From the NCBI GenBank assembly GCA_023429265.1, contig JAEYVS010000206.1, positions 1 through 15,981 on the forward strand: a stretch of DNA of 15,981 nt, written 5' to 3'. The DNA is from Bacteroidota bacterium (GTDB taxonomy: Bacteria; Bacteroidota; Ignavibacteria; Tepidaquicellales; Tepidaquicellaceae). The translations under genes were made by a program, and so were the position numbers. Shown here piece by piece: positions 1 to 7,320 of this stretch (position 1 is the first letter of the stretch; every line of letters begins with the position of its first letter). The notes below the pieces were generated by a model. The model was not told the origin of the DNA and ran no database searches. It saw only the letters and a program-made list of their open reading frames with translations.

Positions 1-29
1 CTCATCTGTGACATTTCAAAAAGAGTTTA

Positions 30-1580
30 ATGAATAAAGTTAGTTTCATATTAATCTATTTAGTACTTGCTGTATCCGTATATTCCCAGGAGAATATGCG
101 GGATGTGAGGATTCTTCACTGGAATGACTTTCACGCAAGGAATATGCCATACGAAGTGACGAAGAAAGTGGATGGCAAAGAGGTAGAATATTATGTTGGC
201 GGGACGTCGGGAATGCTCGGATATCTCAATAAATACAGGGATAGCCTTTCCCTGGTGGTCAATGGAGGCGACGATTACCAGGGAACACCCATTTCATCGA
301 TCACAAAGGGCAGGTCACAGATTCAATTGCTTAACCTTTACAATCTCGATGCTTTCGTGCTGGGGAATCACGAGTTCGATTACGGGCAGTATGAACTGGA
401 CTCGGCATTGCAGGAAGCGGACTTCGACATTCTTTCGGCGAATGTATATTATGAGCCGCGCGGGACGACAATGGGGAAACCTTATGTGATAAAGGAAGTG
501 AATGGGGTAAAGATCGGGATTATCGGTCTGACGGCATTCGAGCTGCCTGAACTGGTGGTGCCTAAGAATCTGAATGAAACAAGGATGCTGGACACGGATT
601 CCGTGACTAAAGCGGGTATAGCGGCTTTAAAAGAAGCAGGATGTGACATGATAATTCTCCTGACACATATCGGTGAGGATGAGGATAAAAAGATGGCGGC
701 GAAGTATTACGCTGATGTGGATGTTATAGTCGGCGGGCACACGCATAGTCCTCTAAAGAAGCCGGTAATTCAGAATGGTGTGATCATTGTTCAGGCGGGT
801 TCGCTGGGCAGATACCTGGGTAAGCTGGATCTGCAGGTGGATACGGAGAAGGATACGGTAATATTTTATTCAGGTGAGCTGGTGGAGACGGTGATGGATT
901 CATCAATAATGGATATGAGAGCTCAGCAGGAGGTGGAACTGATGATGGCGGATATTGAGGATGAACTTGGGGAAGTGATCAGTATGCTTGAAACCCCGTG
1001 GGAGAGACAGGCGGTACGGGAGAGCAATCTGGGTCAGTGGGAGGCAGATGTATTCAGGAAGGCGGCGGGGACGGATATCGGGTTAATGAATTCAGGAGGA
1101 CTGAGGGCAGACCTCGATGCGGGTGCAATCACGGTAAACGATATCTGGACAATAAATCCGTTCGGAAATACGATAGTAACAATGGAAGTGAGCGGAAAGG
1201 TACTAAAAGAGATGCTTACAAATGCCATCAGGAAGAATTATCTTGAGATGAAGGAAGGTACGCGACCGGACATTCCTGTGACGAGCGGACTTGAGATAGA
1301 ATTTGATTCCGAGAAGATAATGACAGGTAATGAGGAGATACTCATTGCGATCAAAGTAAACGGAGATCCACTGGATGAAAATAAGAATTATACCATAGCG
1401 ACGAATAATTATGTCGGGGAGCAGTTCGAGAAGTTTTTCGGGACGATCTCGAATAAGCCTGAATTGAAAGATACAAATATGATTGACAGGGATGCATTGA
1501 TAGATGCTGTAAAAGAGCAGAAAGTTATTAATAAAAAAAGAGAAAACAAAGTAATCGATATAAATTACAAGGAGAAATAA
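30..1580 (+). CDS. Secreted 5'-nucleotidase / UshA-family bifunctional metallophosphoesterase
   Basis: The 516-residue protein should hydrolyse nucleotides or related phosphoesters outside the cytoplasm. Residues 1-19 form a signal peptide with a hydrophobic core ending VYSQ. The N-terminal calcineurin-like domain (about 26-270) carries the dinuclear metal motifs in order: NDFH (32-35), GGDD (79-82), GNHEFDYG (112-119), THIG (212-215) and GGHTH (235-239). The C-terminal 5'-nucleotidase domain (about 325-500) has the substrate-pocket segment NSGGLRAD (354-361) and INPFGN. These are the family's usual landmarks and the length is normal, so the fold is secure. The exact substrate (AMP, UDP-sugar, cyclic nucleotide) cannot be read from sequence. 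The ATG at 30 follows an AAGAG stretch. The stop codon overlaps the next ATG as TAATG, so the two genes are translationally coupled. No lipobox is seen, so it is probably periplasmic. Confidence 0.92.
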   Translation: MNKVSFILIYLVLAVSVYSQENMRDVRILHWNDFHARNMPYEVTKKVDGKEVEYYVGGTSGMLGYLNKYRDSLSLVVNGGDDYQGTPISSITKGRSQIQLLNLYNLDAFVLGNHEFDYGQYELDSALQEADFDILSANVYYEPRGTTMGKPYVIKEVNGVKIGIIGLTAFELPELVVPKNLNETRMLDTDSVTKAGIAALKEAGCDMIILLTHIGEDEDKKMAAKYYADVDVIVGGHTHSPLKKPVIQNGVIIVQAGSLGRYLGKLDLQVDTEKDTVIFYSGELVETVMDSSIMDMRAQQEVELMMADIEDELGEVISMLETPWERQAVRESNLGQWEADVFRKAAGTDIGLMNSGGLRADLDAGAITVNDIWTINPFGNTIVTMEVSGKVLKEMLTNAIRKNYLEMKEGTRPDIPVTSGLEIEFDSEKIMTGNEEILIAIKVNGDPLDENKNYTIATNNYVGEQFEKFFGTISNKPELKDTNMIDRDALIDAVKEQKVINKKRENKVIDINYKEK

Positions 1581-1858
1581 TGTCTGAAGTAAGATTAGTA
1601 AAATGCATCAAACTTAACCAGGAACTACCCGGTATGGATGCCCCTCCCATCGAAGGCGAGATAGGGCAGAAGGTTTATGATAATGTTTCGAAAGAGGCAT
1701 TTAAGGGATTCCTGGAGCACTTCAAAATGATCATCAATGAGTACAGGCTCGACCTGACAAATCCCGCCACTGATAAGGTTTTTGAGGAGCAGATGGAGCA
1801 GTATTTCTTTGGGAAAGGCGCAGATCTGCCGGATGAGTATGTCCCGCCTGAAAATTAG
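1580..1858 (+). CDS. YggX-family Fe(II)-trafficking / oxidative damage protection protein
   Basis: This 92-residue cytoplasmic protein resembles YggX. It has the early cysteine in VKCIKLNQE (Cys9), the PGMDAPPIEGEIGQ segment matching the family's 'G.....PG.LG' region, the helix with SKEAFKGFLEHFKMIINEYRLDL, and the closing EEQMEQYFFGKG. Family members are about 90 residues, so it is complete. YggX proteins are linked to iron supply for Fe-S clusters and protection from superoxide damage. That role is known for the family and inferred here. A GGAG at 1571-1574 sits 5 bases before the ATG, and the ATG overlaps the stop of the nucleotidase gene. The family is best known from Proteobacteria, so its presence in a Bacteroidota-like context is of interest. 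Confidence 0.87.
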   Translation: MSEVRLVKCIKLNQELPGMDAPPIEGEIGQKVYDNVSKEAFKGFLEHFKMIINEYRLDLTNPATDKVFEEQMEQYFFGKGADLPDEYVPPEN

Positions 1859-1935
1859 TCCGATAATGGCTTAAACATTTAGCTTAATTTTTCGTAAATT
1901 GGATAAAGCCGCTTATCTAATAAAATCGCACATTA
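1859..1935. other. Short intergenic region before the PP2C phosphatase gene
   Basis: These 77 bases are AT-rich. GATAA at 1902-1906 and TTATC at 1913-1917 form a short inverted repeat. GTAAATTG at 1894-1901 resembles the TAnnTTTG -7 element of Bacteroidota promoters, and the same octamer occurs upstream of the gene at 5435. GCTTAA occurs twice as a direct repeat. No clear terminator for the upstream pair is visible. A weak promoter for the phosphatase-purE pair is possible but not demonstrated. Confidence 0.3.
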
Positions 1936-3486
1936 TTGGAATTTTTTACAGCCGATAAATACACATCACTTCCCAGAACAGCCGCATACGAGAGATTCCT
2001 CGATGATAAGAACCTAAAATCATTCAGGACATACCTTATATTGGCAATAATATTCTTTTCGATATCATTGCTGGTCACGATCTTTGATAATTTTTCATGG
2101 CTAAGTCTCGTAGTAATTACCATCAATGTCGTATTTCTTCTGGTATTAAGATTAAATTACAATAAGATTTTATCAACAGGTAATATCCGACAGTTTTTGT
2201 TCTACTACCTGATTGCGCAGATAGTCTTCGGCTGTCTTATAAATTTCTCTCACATCTTATCAGGAAATGAAGGAGAAGTATCCGGAGTACAGTTATCGGG
2301 AAACACCGAACAGTTAGATGAGATAACTGCTGATTCGACATCTACATCCGACACAACTAAAACAGATACTTCTACAATACAGGCTACCGATCCGGACAGG
2401 AAAGGAAAAGATACTGTCTGGCAGAATGACAAAGGGAATATGCGTGTCACAGTGGATCTGAGCCAGAATTATGATTCTTTTGCAGAATGGCTGATGATAG
2501 TGGGAATCATTCTGGTCATATTCAATTTCAACCGAACCGACATGAATAAGCTGTGGGGGATAGGGTTTATCCTACCCATAGCATGCGAACTGATCACATA
2601 CGGTACGCTTGAGAAAGATAATTACCTGGCATACGGAATATTTTTCGTAACGTTCTACATTATCGCATTTTACGGAGAGGGCAAGACGCGAAAGAAATTC
2701 AATGAGCAGTATGATTTTTATGCCAAAAAGAATTTCGAGAGCATGAGAATGAAAAAGGAATTGGAGTCAGCAAAAGAGATCCAGCTGTCGATGCTGCCGG
2801 AAAATAATTCCATAATCAACGACGTCGAAATAGCGGGAACATCAATACCTGCATCCGAAGTGGGAGGTGACTACTTCGACTACTTCAAGATATCCGACTC
2901 AAAGCTGGGGGTATTCATTTGTGACGTATCGGGACACGGTGTTGCCAGCGGCCTGATGCTTTCGGGAATAAGAAGCTGCATGCACCTTATTCTTGAGGAT
3001 GACGATGACCCTCAGAGAGTAATGGAAAAGCTCAACAGGATGGTAAGGAAGACACAGCACAGAAAGATGTTTGTGACAGCTATATTCGCACTCATCGATA
3101 CAGAAAAAAATGAATGCAGATTATTCAATGCCGGGCATCTTCCCCCTTATAAGCTTTCTGCTGCATCCGAGGATATTTTTAAGATCAGGAAGCACGGTAT
3201 CACACTTGGCGCGATAGAGAATATCATAATACCTAATAACGATTCGGAAGTAATTTTCGATTTCAATCCCGGTGATAAAATAGTATTTTACACAGACGGA
3301 CTAAGCGAAGCAATGAATCCGGATAGAGCTGAATATGGATTTGAGAGGATCGAGAACACACTCTACCGTAACACTGATAAGGCACCGGCTGAGCTTATAG
3401 ATTTACTTATGGATGACGTAAGGCTATTTACCGGTGGAAATGAACAAATAGATGATCTTACAATTTTAATCATAGGAAGAAAATAA
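1936..3486 (+). CDS. Membrane-anchored PP2C (SpoIIE/RsbU-type) serine/threonine phosphatase
   Basis: The 516-residue protein has about six membrane segments (roughly 32-50, 54-72, 86-107, 185-198, 206-222, 229-246). Between segments 3 and 4 lies a hydrophilic, Ser/Thr-rich loop of about 75 residues, probably outside the membrane. A charged linker helix ending in KEIQLSMLPE (280-289) is the typical lead-in to RsbU-like domains. The PP2C domain follows with GGDYFD (310-315), DVSGHG (330-335), NAGHLPPY, FYTDGLSEAMN (451-461) and DDLT (506-509), so the metal-binding aspartates look intact. Such enzymes usually dephosphorylate an anti-sigma-factor antagonist in a partner-switching pathway. No antagonist or kinase gene is nearby, so the target is unknown. 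An in-frame stop at 1921 leaves TTG at 1936 as the best start. No clear ribosome binding site is visible. purE starts 2 bases after the stop. Confidence 0.9.
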   Translation: MEFFTADKYTSLPRTAAYERFLDDKNLKSFRTYLILAIIFFSISLLVTIFDNFSWLSLVVITINVVFLLVLRLNYNKILSTGNIRQFLFYYLIAQIVFGCLINFSHILSGNEGEVSGVQLSGNTEQLDEITADSTSTSDTTKTDTSTIQATDPDRKGKDTVWQNDKGNMRVTVDLSQNYDSFAEWLMIVGIILVIFNFNRTDMNKLWGIGFILPIACELITYGTLEKDNYLAYGIFFVTFYIIAFYGEGKTRKKFNEQYDFYAKKNFESMRMKKELESAKEIQLSMLPENNSIINDVEIAGTSIPASEVGGDYFDYFKISDSKLGVFICDVSGHGVASGLMLSGIRSCMHLILEDDDDPQRVMEKLNRMVRKTQHRKMFVTAIFALIDTEKNECRLFNAGHLPPYKLSAASEDIFKIRKHGITLGAIENIIIPNNDSEVIFDFNPGDKIVFYTDGLSEAMNPDRAEYGFERIENTLYRNTDKAPAELIDLLMDDVRLFTGGNEQIDDLTILIIGRK

Positions 3487-3488
3487 TA

Positions 3489-3980
3489 TTGAAAAAACCT
3501 GTAGTTGGAATAATAATGGGATCGGATTCAGACCTGCCTGTAATGCAGCAGGCTGCTGACGTGCTGGATGAATTCGGGGTCCCGTATGAAGTCAAAATAA
3601 CTTCCGCCCATCGCACTCCGGATGTAATGGCATCTTACTCAAAGAATGCATATAAGCGCGGGATTAAGGTAATAATAGCCGGCGCAGGCGGGGCAGCTCA
3701 TCTGCCCGGGATGAGCGCGGCATACTCACCTATCCCTGTGATAGGAGTACCCATCGAGACCAAGGCATTGAAGGGACTCGATTCATTACTGTCCATCGTG
3801 CAGATGCCGTATGGTGTACCTGTGGCAACAGTGTCGATTGGTAATGCAAAAAATGCAGCATTATTAGCCGTAAAGATACTTGCATCGTCCGATAAAAAGA
3901 TGCTGGATAAGGTGATAAAATTTCAGAATAAAATAAAGAAGGAATCGATGGATAAGAATAAGAAACTCGAAAAGAAGTAA
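3489..3980 (+). CDS. purE: N5-carboxyaminoimidazole ribonucleotide mutase (class I PurE)
   Basis: PurE converts N5-CAIR to CAIR in de novo purine synthesis in the cytoplasm. Diagnostic segments are GIIMGSDSDLPVM (7-19), SAHRTP with the key histidine (39-44), GAGGAAHLPGM (65-75), PVIGVP and the DSLLSIVQMPYGVPVATV stretch. The spacing fits bacterial class I enzymes, which work with PurK; no purK is in the window. The C-terminus carries a lysine-rich tail of about 25 residues that is not part of the core fold. The start is TTG at 3489, preceded by AGGA at 3474-3477, and lies 2 bases after the phosphatase stop, so the pair is probably co-transcribed. Its stop codon abuts the stop of the convergent lipoprotein gene with no spacer. 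Confidence 0.95.
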   Translation: MKKPVVGIIMGSDSDLPVMQQAADVLDEFGVPYEVKITSAHRTPDVMASYSKNAYKRGIKVIIAGAGGAAHLPGMSAAYSPIPVIGVPIETKALKGLDSLLSIVQMPYGVPVATVSIGNAKNAALLAVKILASSDKKMLDKVIKFQNKIKKESMDKNKKLEKK

Positions 3981-4460
3981 TTATTGATTCATCAGGAGAT
4001 ACTTTTCAACATCTGCCAAGAGTTCAGTTTCCTTATTATTAAAAGCTGTTCCTGAAGTTACAATGCTGCCGTCAGGCTTTCTCCAGCCAATCAAGTTATC
4101 ATCTTTAAAGTAGTATGCTTCTCTTGTAGTGTTATTCCCGGGTCCCATATCGAGAAAGGTACGGGTATCTGTGATATATGAGATCCTCCATTGGTGAAAG
4201 TAACAGTCTCTTGATTCGAGCCCTCCTACAATATCCTTCTCGATGTGAATCTTCTTCAAAATTCCGTTATGATAGAATGAAGTGATAATACTTCCATCGT
4301 CCATATTCTGGTCTGAGCTACTGAATGAGCTCATCATACGGTCGGTATCTATAGCGCGGTTTTCAATACGGGTATATTCTTTTGACAGGGGCATATTCCC
4401 TGACGATGAACATCCGGCAAGCAGGAGAACAATAAATAGTGAAACGATTGATTTTTTCAT
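3981..4460 (-). CDS. Small predicted lipoprotein of unknown function
   Basis: I do not recognise this 159-residue protein. It begins with a short Lys-Lys signal sequence and a clear lipobox, LLAG-Cys17, followed by a serine-rich linker, so it should be lipid-anchored in an outer-facing membrane. The mature part has no obvious repeats. Its sequence (a run of short beta-like stretches with Trp and Tyr, for example the YYFKDDNLIGWRKPDG segment) suggests a small beta-rich domain. It lies downstream of the LppM-like gene on the same strand, but a terminator hairpin ends about 10 bases before its ATG, so its expression signal is unclear. No Shine-Dalgarno is visible. It converges on purE with adjoining stop codons. 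Confidence 0.75.
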   Translation of the reverse strand: MKKSIVSLFIVLLLAGCSSSGNMPLSKEYTRIENRAIDTDRMMSSFSSSDQNMDDGSIITSFYHNGILKKIHIEKDIVGGLESRDCYFHQWRISYITDTRTFLDMGPGNNTTREAYYFKDDNLIGWRKPDGSIVTSGTAFNNKETELLADVEKYLLMNQ

Positions 4461-4469
4461 ACAATAATA

Positions 4470-4504
4470 TAAAAAAATCCCGCCCTAATAAAAAGAGCGG
4501 GATT
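4470..4504 (-). terminator. Rho-independent terminator downstream of the LppM-like gene
   Basis: AATCCCGC (4476-4483) pairs perfectly with GCGGGATT (4497-4504). The A-run at 4471-4477 becomes a T-run on the minus strand, directly after the hairpin. It lies 67 bases past the stop of the minus-strand gene at 4572. It ends only about 10 bases before the start codon of the small lipoprotein, so it may also act as an attenuator for that gene. Confidence 0.8.
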
Positions 4505-4508
4505 GAGA

Positions 4509-4555
4509 TTTACTGCTCACTTCAATATTGCAATATTGCAATTGCTGTGAGTAAA
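4509..4555 (-). repeat. Imperfect stem-loop with CAATATTG direct repeats
   Basis: CTCAC (4516-4520) pairs with GTGAG (4547-4551), and TTTA (4509-4512) pairs with TAAA (4552-4555), leaving a 3-base bulge. The loop holds CAATATTG twice in tandem (4523-4530 and 4531-4538) followed by CAATTG (4539-4544); all three units are palindromes. It lies immediately upstream of the terminator in the minus-strand transcript. It could be an operator, an RNA stem preceding the terminator, or part of a promoter for the small lipoprotein. The pairing is seen in the sequence; the function is not. Confidence 0.45.
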
Positions 4556-4571
4556 GCGACTTAAATTCTTG

Positions 4572-5246
4572 TTACTTCCTTCTTTTAAAGCCGTACATAA
4601 ACGCCATACCTGCTAAAACGAGTACAGGCAGTTCGAGTCCGAATAGTCCACAGGATCCGCCTTCTTTTTTGACGGTAGCCGTCATTTCAACATCTTCCTT
4701 AAGGTCAGCAAGAGTCTTGTCCCATACAACTGTTTGTCCGTCTTTTCTGCCGTTAGTTGAGATAACTTCGCCCGGGAATTCGAATTCGTAAGTCAGCTTA
4801 GTATCGCTGGCTCCCATATTCTTGGCATTCGATGTATCCTGTTGAAGAGTGTATATAAAGTCCATGCCTTCCTCCCCTTCTTTCCATGAGGTGGTGACTT
4901 TTTCAAAACCTTTAGCTCCCGCGAGACCATTAATGTCTTTGAAAGCGATCTCCATTTTCACATGCTTTGTAGAATCTTCGAGGTCTTCGGTAATTTCAAG
5001 ACCTGACACTTCGGTATTTGATGAAGTGTAGTTTGCTTTAGCTTTATCTTCAGAGAAAGCAAATCCGCCAAGCTCATCGCTGGATGAAACATTGGTCATT
5101 TTAGTCCAGTAATGAAGATTAATTGTTCCTGAGCCGTCAGCATTAAGTTTAGTTTTTTGGTCTACATTTACACATCCCGATAGATACACTGCCAGTATGA
5201 TAATAAAAGAGCCCAAAAAGGCTTTAATGTAATTGTTCTTTACCAT
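4572..5246 (-). CDS. LppM-like (DUF3153-like) lipoprotein with C-terminal membrane segment
   Basis: This 224-residue protein has an N-terminal hydrophobic segment ending in the lipobox LSG-Cys25. A beta-rich domain begins VNVDQKTKLNADGSGTINL, a style seen in LppM/DUF3153 proteins, where a lipidated N-terminus is combined with a C-terminal membrane helix. The C-terminus here has GGSCG (196-200), about 20 hydrophobic residues and a final KRRK. This order (Cys-containing motif, hydrophobic stretch, basic tail) also recalls C-terminal sorting signals of the MYXO-CTERM or GlyGly-CTERM kind, although it does not match one I can name. The family call is moderate; the lipoprotein call is strong. The ATG at 5246 has no clear Shine-Dalgarno. 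A terminator follows at 4504-4470. The gene diverges from the helical-repeat gene at 5435. Confidence 0.75.
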   Translation of the reverse strand: MVKNNYIKAFLGSFIIILAVYLSGCVNVDQKTKLNADGSGTINLHYWTKMTNVSSSDELGGFAFSEDKAKANYTSSNTEVSGLEITEDLEDSTKHVKMEIAFKDINGLAGAKGFEKVTTSWKEGEEGMDFIYTLQQDTSNAKNMGASDTKLTYEFEFPGEVISTNGRKDGQTVVWDKTLADLKEDVEMTATVKKEGGSCGLFGLELPVLVLAGMAFMYGFKRRK

Positions 5247-5434
5247 TTCAGGTTAATTTAATTTATAAAAGTGATTTAATTTCCGGGTAAAAGTGAACTT
5301 TCCAAAATAAAGCTGAGTATCAACGAGAAGTTTCCCCTTTTGAAATCTCCGATAATCTATCGGATTTGACTTTCGATTTCAAATAAAAAATAGGTAAATT
5401 GTTGCATATTTCCTAATATCTGAATATAACCTGT
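5247..5434. promoter_or_regulatory. Divergent intergenic region with probable promoters
   Basis: These 188 AT-rich bases separate divergent genes, so promoters on both strands are expected. AAAGTGAACTTT (5290-5301) is a small palindrome. TTGACT at 5366-5371 resembles a -35 hexamer for the + strand gene and lies within the nested inverted repeat at 5339-5383. GTAAATTG at 5394-5401 resembles a Bacteroidota -7 element. The spacing between these two is longer than either consensus predicts, so no promoter can be fixed. Confidence 0.35.
5339..5383. repeat. Nested inverted repeat upstream of the helical-repeat gene
   Basis: An outer pair, TTTGAAATC (5339-5347) with GATTTCAAA (5375-5383), gives 9 perfect base pairs. 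It encloses an inner hairpin, TCCGATA (5348-5354) with TATCGGA (5358-5364), of 7 perfect pairs and a 3-base loop. The inner and outer left arms are contiguous. Because the flanking genes diverge, it is unlikely to be a terminator. An operator or leader RNA structure is more plausible. Confidence 0.6.
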
Positions 5435-7186
5435 TTGAATTACATTTTAAATAACATATTCAAGACATATGACTTTTTCCTGCTGGATATATATGCCATC
5501 CCAAAGGAAACGAGGAAGGAATATCTCCATAAATTGCTTCTGCGAAAAGATGCGGGTTCACAGAAAAATGTAAGGCTCTTAAAGTATATTTATTCGGTAC
5601 TTGAAGGCGATGGTTATAAAGACTGGAACGAACAATCTCTGTGTAAAAATCTTAAGATCACTCCCCGAATGCTGGATTGTCATAAATCCAGGATACTGAA
5701 GTCATTGCGAGAATTTCATTTTGGGTGGAATGAGAGAGAAAAGCAAATCAGGGAGGATTTCTCAGGAGATGAAATTGACCTGCTGATGAAGACGGGTAGA
5801 GAAATGTCCCGTATCGGGATGATAAAAGAAGCTAAGCAGGTTTTTTTCAAAGCTGAGAGTAAATTAAACTCAAGGATCAAAAAAGATCCTTTGGAAAAAA
5901 ATTATCTTTATCTTTCGGATATATACCGCAGGGTGTGTCTGTATTACTTCCTTCAGAGAGATGCCAGAAAGTTTAATTTATATAAAGCAAAACACGATAA
6001 ATTATTCAAATCCGCTTTAACCAAGAAATTTTCATCTGAGGGAATGACTCTTCTCAAAATCCGCCATTTAAGGATAGAGTACAGGAAACTTAAATTTAAT
6101 ACACCCTCTGATAAAAATGTTTTAAAAGCCCGTGAAATACTTGAGCAGATCCTCAAAGAAGCCGGGAAGGTCAAGAATTATGAGGATATGTTGTTTGCGC
6201 TCGATCACCTAGCGGGCATATCTACAAAGCTAAGACAACTCGAAGATGCAGAGCGTCTCCTTCGAAGAGGACTGACACTTGCTGAAAAACACGATCTTCC
6301 TTCCAAAGCTGTTGTATTTGATATCCTGCTTGAACTGGTGAAATTCCGAAGGAACAATAAAACCGCAAAATCATTTTTAAAAAAGCTCGAAAAGGCTTAT
6401 TCGATACTTAAGAATGGAAGTTATGATTATGAAGATCTCAGGACGATAAAATACAACCACATACGGATGTTAATATTTTTTAATATGGAGGAAAGTGATG
6501 CGGAGGCAGAGAAATTCATTAATGATCTCATATTATACTCCAATAAAGCGGACGCAATATCCAAGTGGTATCTCGAGCTCTCGGACAGGCTTTCATCGTC
6601 CATATACAGATGGCGCGCTGTGATGACAGGGACACAGGATTTTAAACTGGACATTACCATCAACAAGAAGCTTTTGGAAGTCTTTGAGGATATGAATTAT
6701 AATACACTTATCCATTATAATAAATTTTACGACCCTGAGACACTCGCTATTTTGTATCTTAACCAGATAGACCTGGAATTCTGGAAAGGCACCGAATGCA
6801 ATTTTGAGAATGCACGGTACTTCATCAAAAGGCTTGAGAGATTGATAAAGACCCGTCACATTGGCATCAATTCTTCCTGGTTTATCAGTTCAAAAATAGG
6901 ATTGAGCATCTTTGAAGATATGGGTCATATGACAAAGAAAGAAGTATTCAATAAGCACTTTATAAGTATCAAAGAGTTTATTAATTCCATAAAAGACGAG
7001 AAACGTTCCTTTAATATTTTCGATGAGCTTGCAAAGCTGATCTATATATCCAAAAAGCTAAACGTAAAAAGATTAACCTTTGAAGTCAACAACCTTGAGT
7101 CCTGGTTAAGGAATCAAAATCCCGAGCATTATAAAGCCATACTGAATGCAGCCGAGGTGGATAATAAAGGATTTCGGGTAGCATAA
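5435..7186 (+). CDS. Helical-repeat (TPR-like) protein with possible N-terminal helix-turn-helix, function unknown
   Basis: This 583-residue soluble protein has no signal peptide. Residues about 55-100 (LCKNLKITPRMLDCHKSRIL and the following KSLREFHF) look like a small helical, possibly DNA-binding, domain. From about 110 to 560 it is an array of helices with TPR-like spacing, for example the MIKEAKQVFFKAESKL and LEDAERLLRRGLTLAEKH units. The layout matches the gene at 14194, where the corresponding place reads KNYLYHNILKSLTLYH, so the two may be distant paralogues. A regulator or scaffold role is possible but not shown. TTG at 5435 is the best start, because an in-frame stop lies at 5414 and the first internal Met is at residue 74. 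No ribosome binding site is visible. Confidence 0.75.
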   Translation: MNYILNNIFKTYDFFLLDIYAIPKETRKEYLHKLLLRKDAGSQKNVRLLKYIYSVLEGDGYKDWNEQSLCKNLKITPRMLDCHKSRILKSLREFHFGWNEREKQIREDFSGDEIDLLMKTGREMSRIGMIKEAKQVFFKAESKLNSRIKKDPLEKNYLYLSDIYRRVCLYYFLQRDARKFNLYKAKHDKLFKSALTKKFSSEGMTLLKIRHLRIEYRKLKFNTPSDKNVLKAREILEQILKEAGKVKNYEDMLFALDHLAGISTKLRQLEDAERLLRRGLTLAEKHDLPSKAVVFDILLELVKFRRNNKTAKSFLKKLEKAYSILKNGSYDYEDLRTIKYNHIRMLIFFNMEESDAEAEKFINDLILYSNKADAISKWYLELSDRLSSSIYRWRAVMTGTQDFKLDITINKKLLEVFEDMNYNTLIHYNKFYDPETLAILYLNQIDLEFWKGTECNFENARYFIKRLERLIKTRHIGINSSWFISSKIGLSIFEDMGHMTKKEVFNKHFISIKEFINSIKDEKRSFNIFDELAKLIYISKKLNVKRLTFEVNNLESWLRNQNPEHYKAILNAAEVDNKGFRVA

Positions 7187-7232
7187 AAAAATCCTCTTCC
7201 ACCCATAGTATTACAAGGGGAGAAAGAGGATT
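7185..7232 (-). terminator. Rho-independent terminator of the thioredoxin-fold gene
   Basis: AATCCTCTT (7190-7198) pairs perfectly with AAGAGGATT (7224-7232), and an inner CCC/GGG pairing can extend the structure. The A-run at 7185-7191 gives a T-run at the 3' side on the minus strand. It lies about 90 bases past the minus-strand stop at 7321. No T-run follows on the + strand, but the stem may still block transcription arriving from the helical-repeat gene, whose stop codon touches it. Confidence 0.75.
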
Positions 7233-7320
7233 GGAGGTATGGCTGACTGACTTTAAAAATGAGACTTTACACATCCACGCAGTTCATAATACCGAATTTC
7301 CCGCGCAAATGTTTCAAACT

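Noticed and set aside
4523..4544. CAATATTG tandem units considered as a CRISPR or satellite array
   Set aside because: There are only two identical 8-base units plus one partial unit, with no spacers. They are better explained as the loop of a stem-loop structure.
7185..7232. Hairpin considered as a + strand terminator for the helical-repeat gene
   Set aside because: There is no T-run after the right arm on the + strand. The A-run before the left arm makes it a minus-strand terminator.
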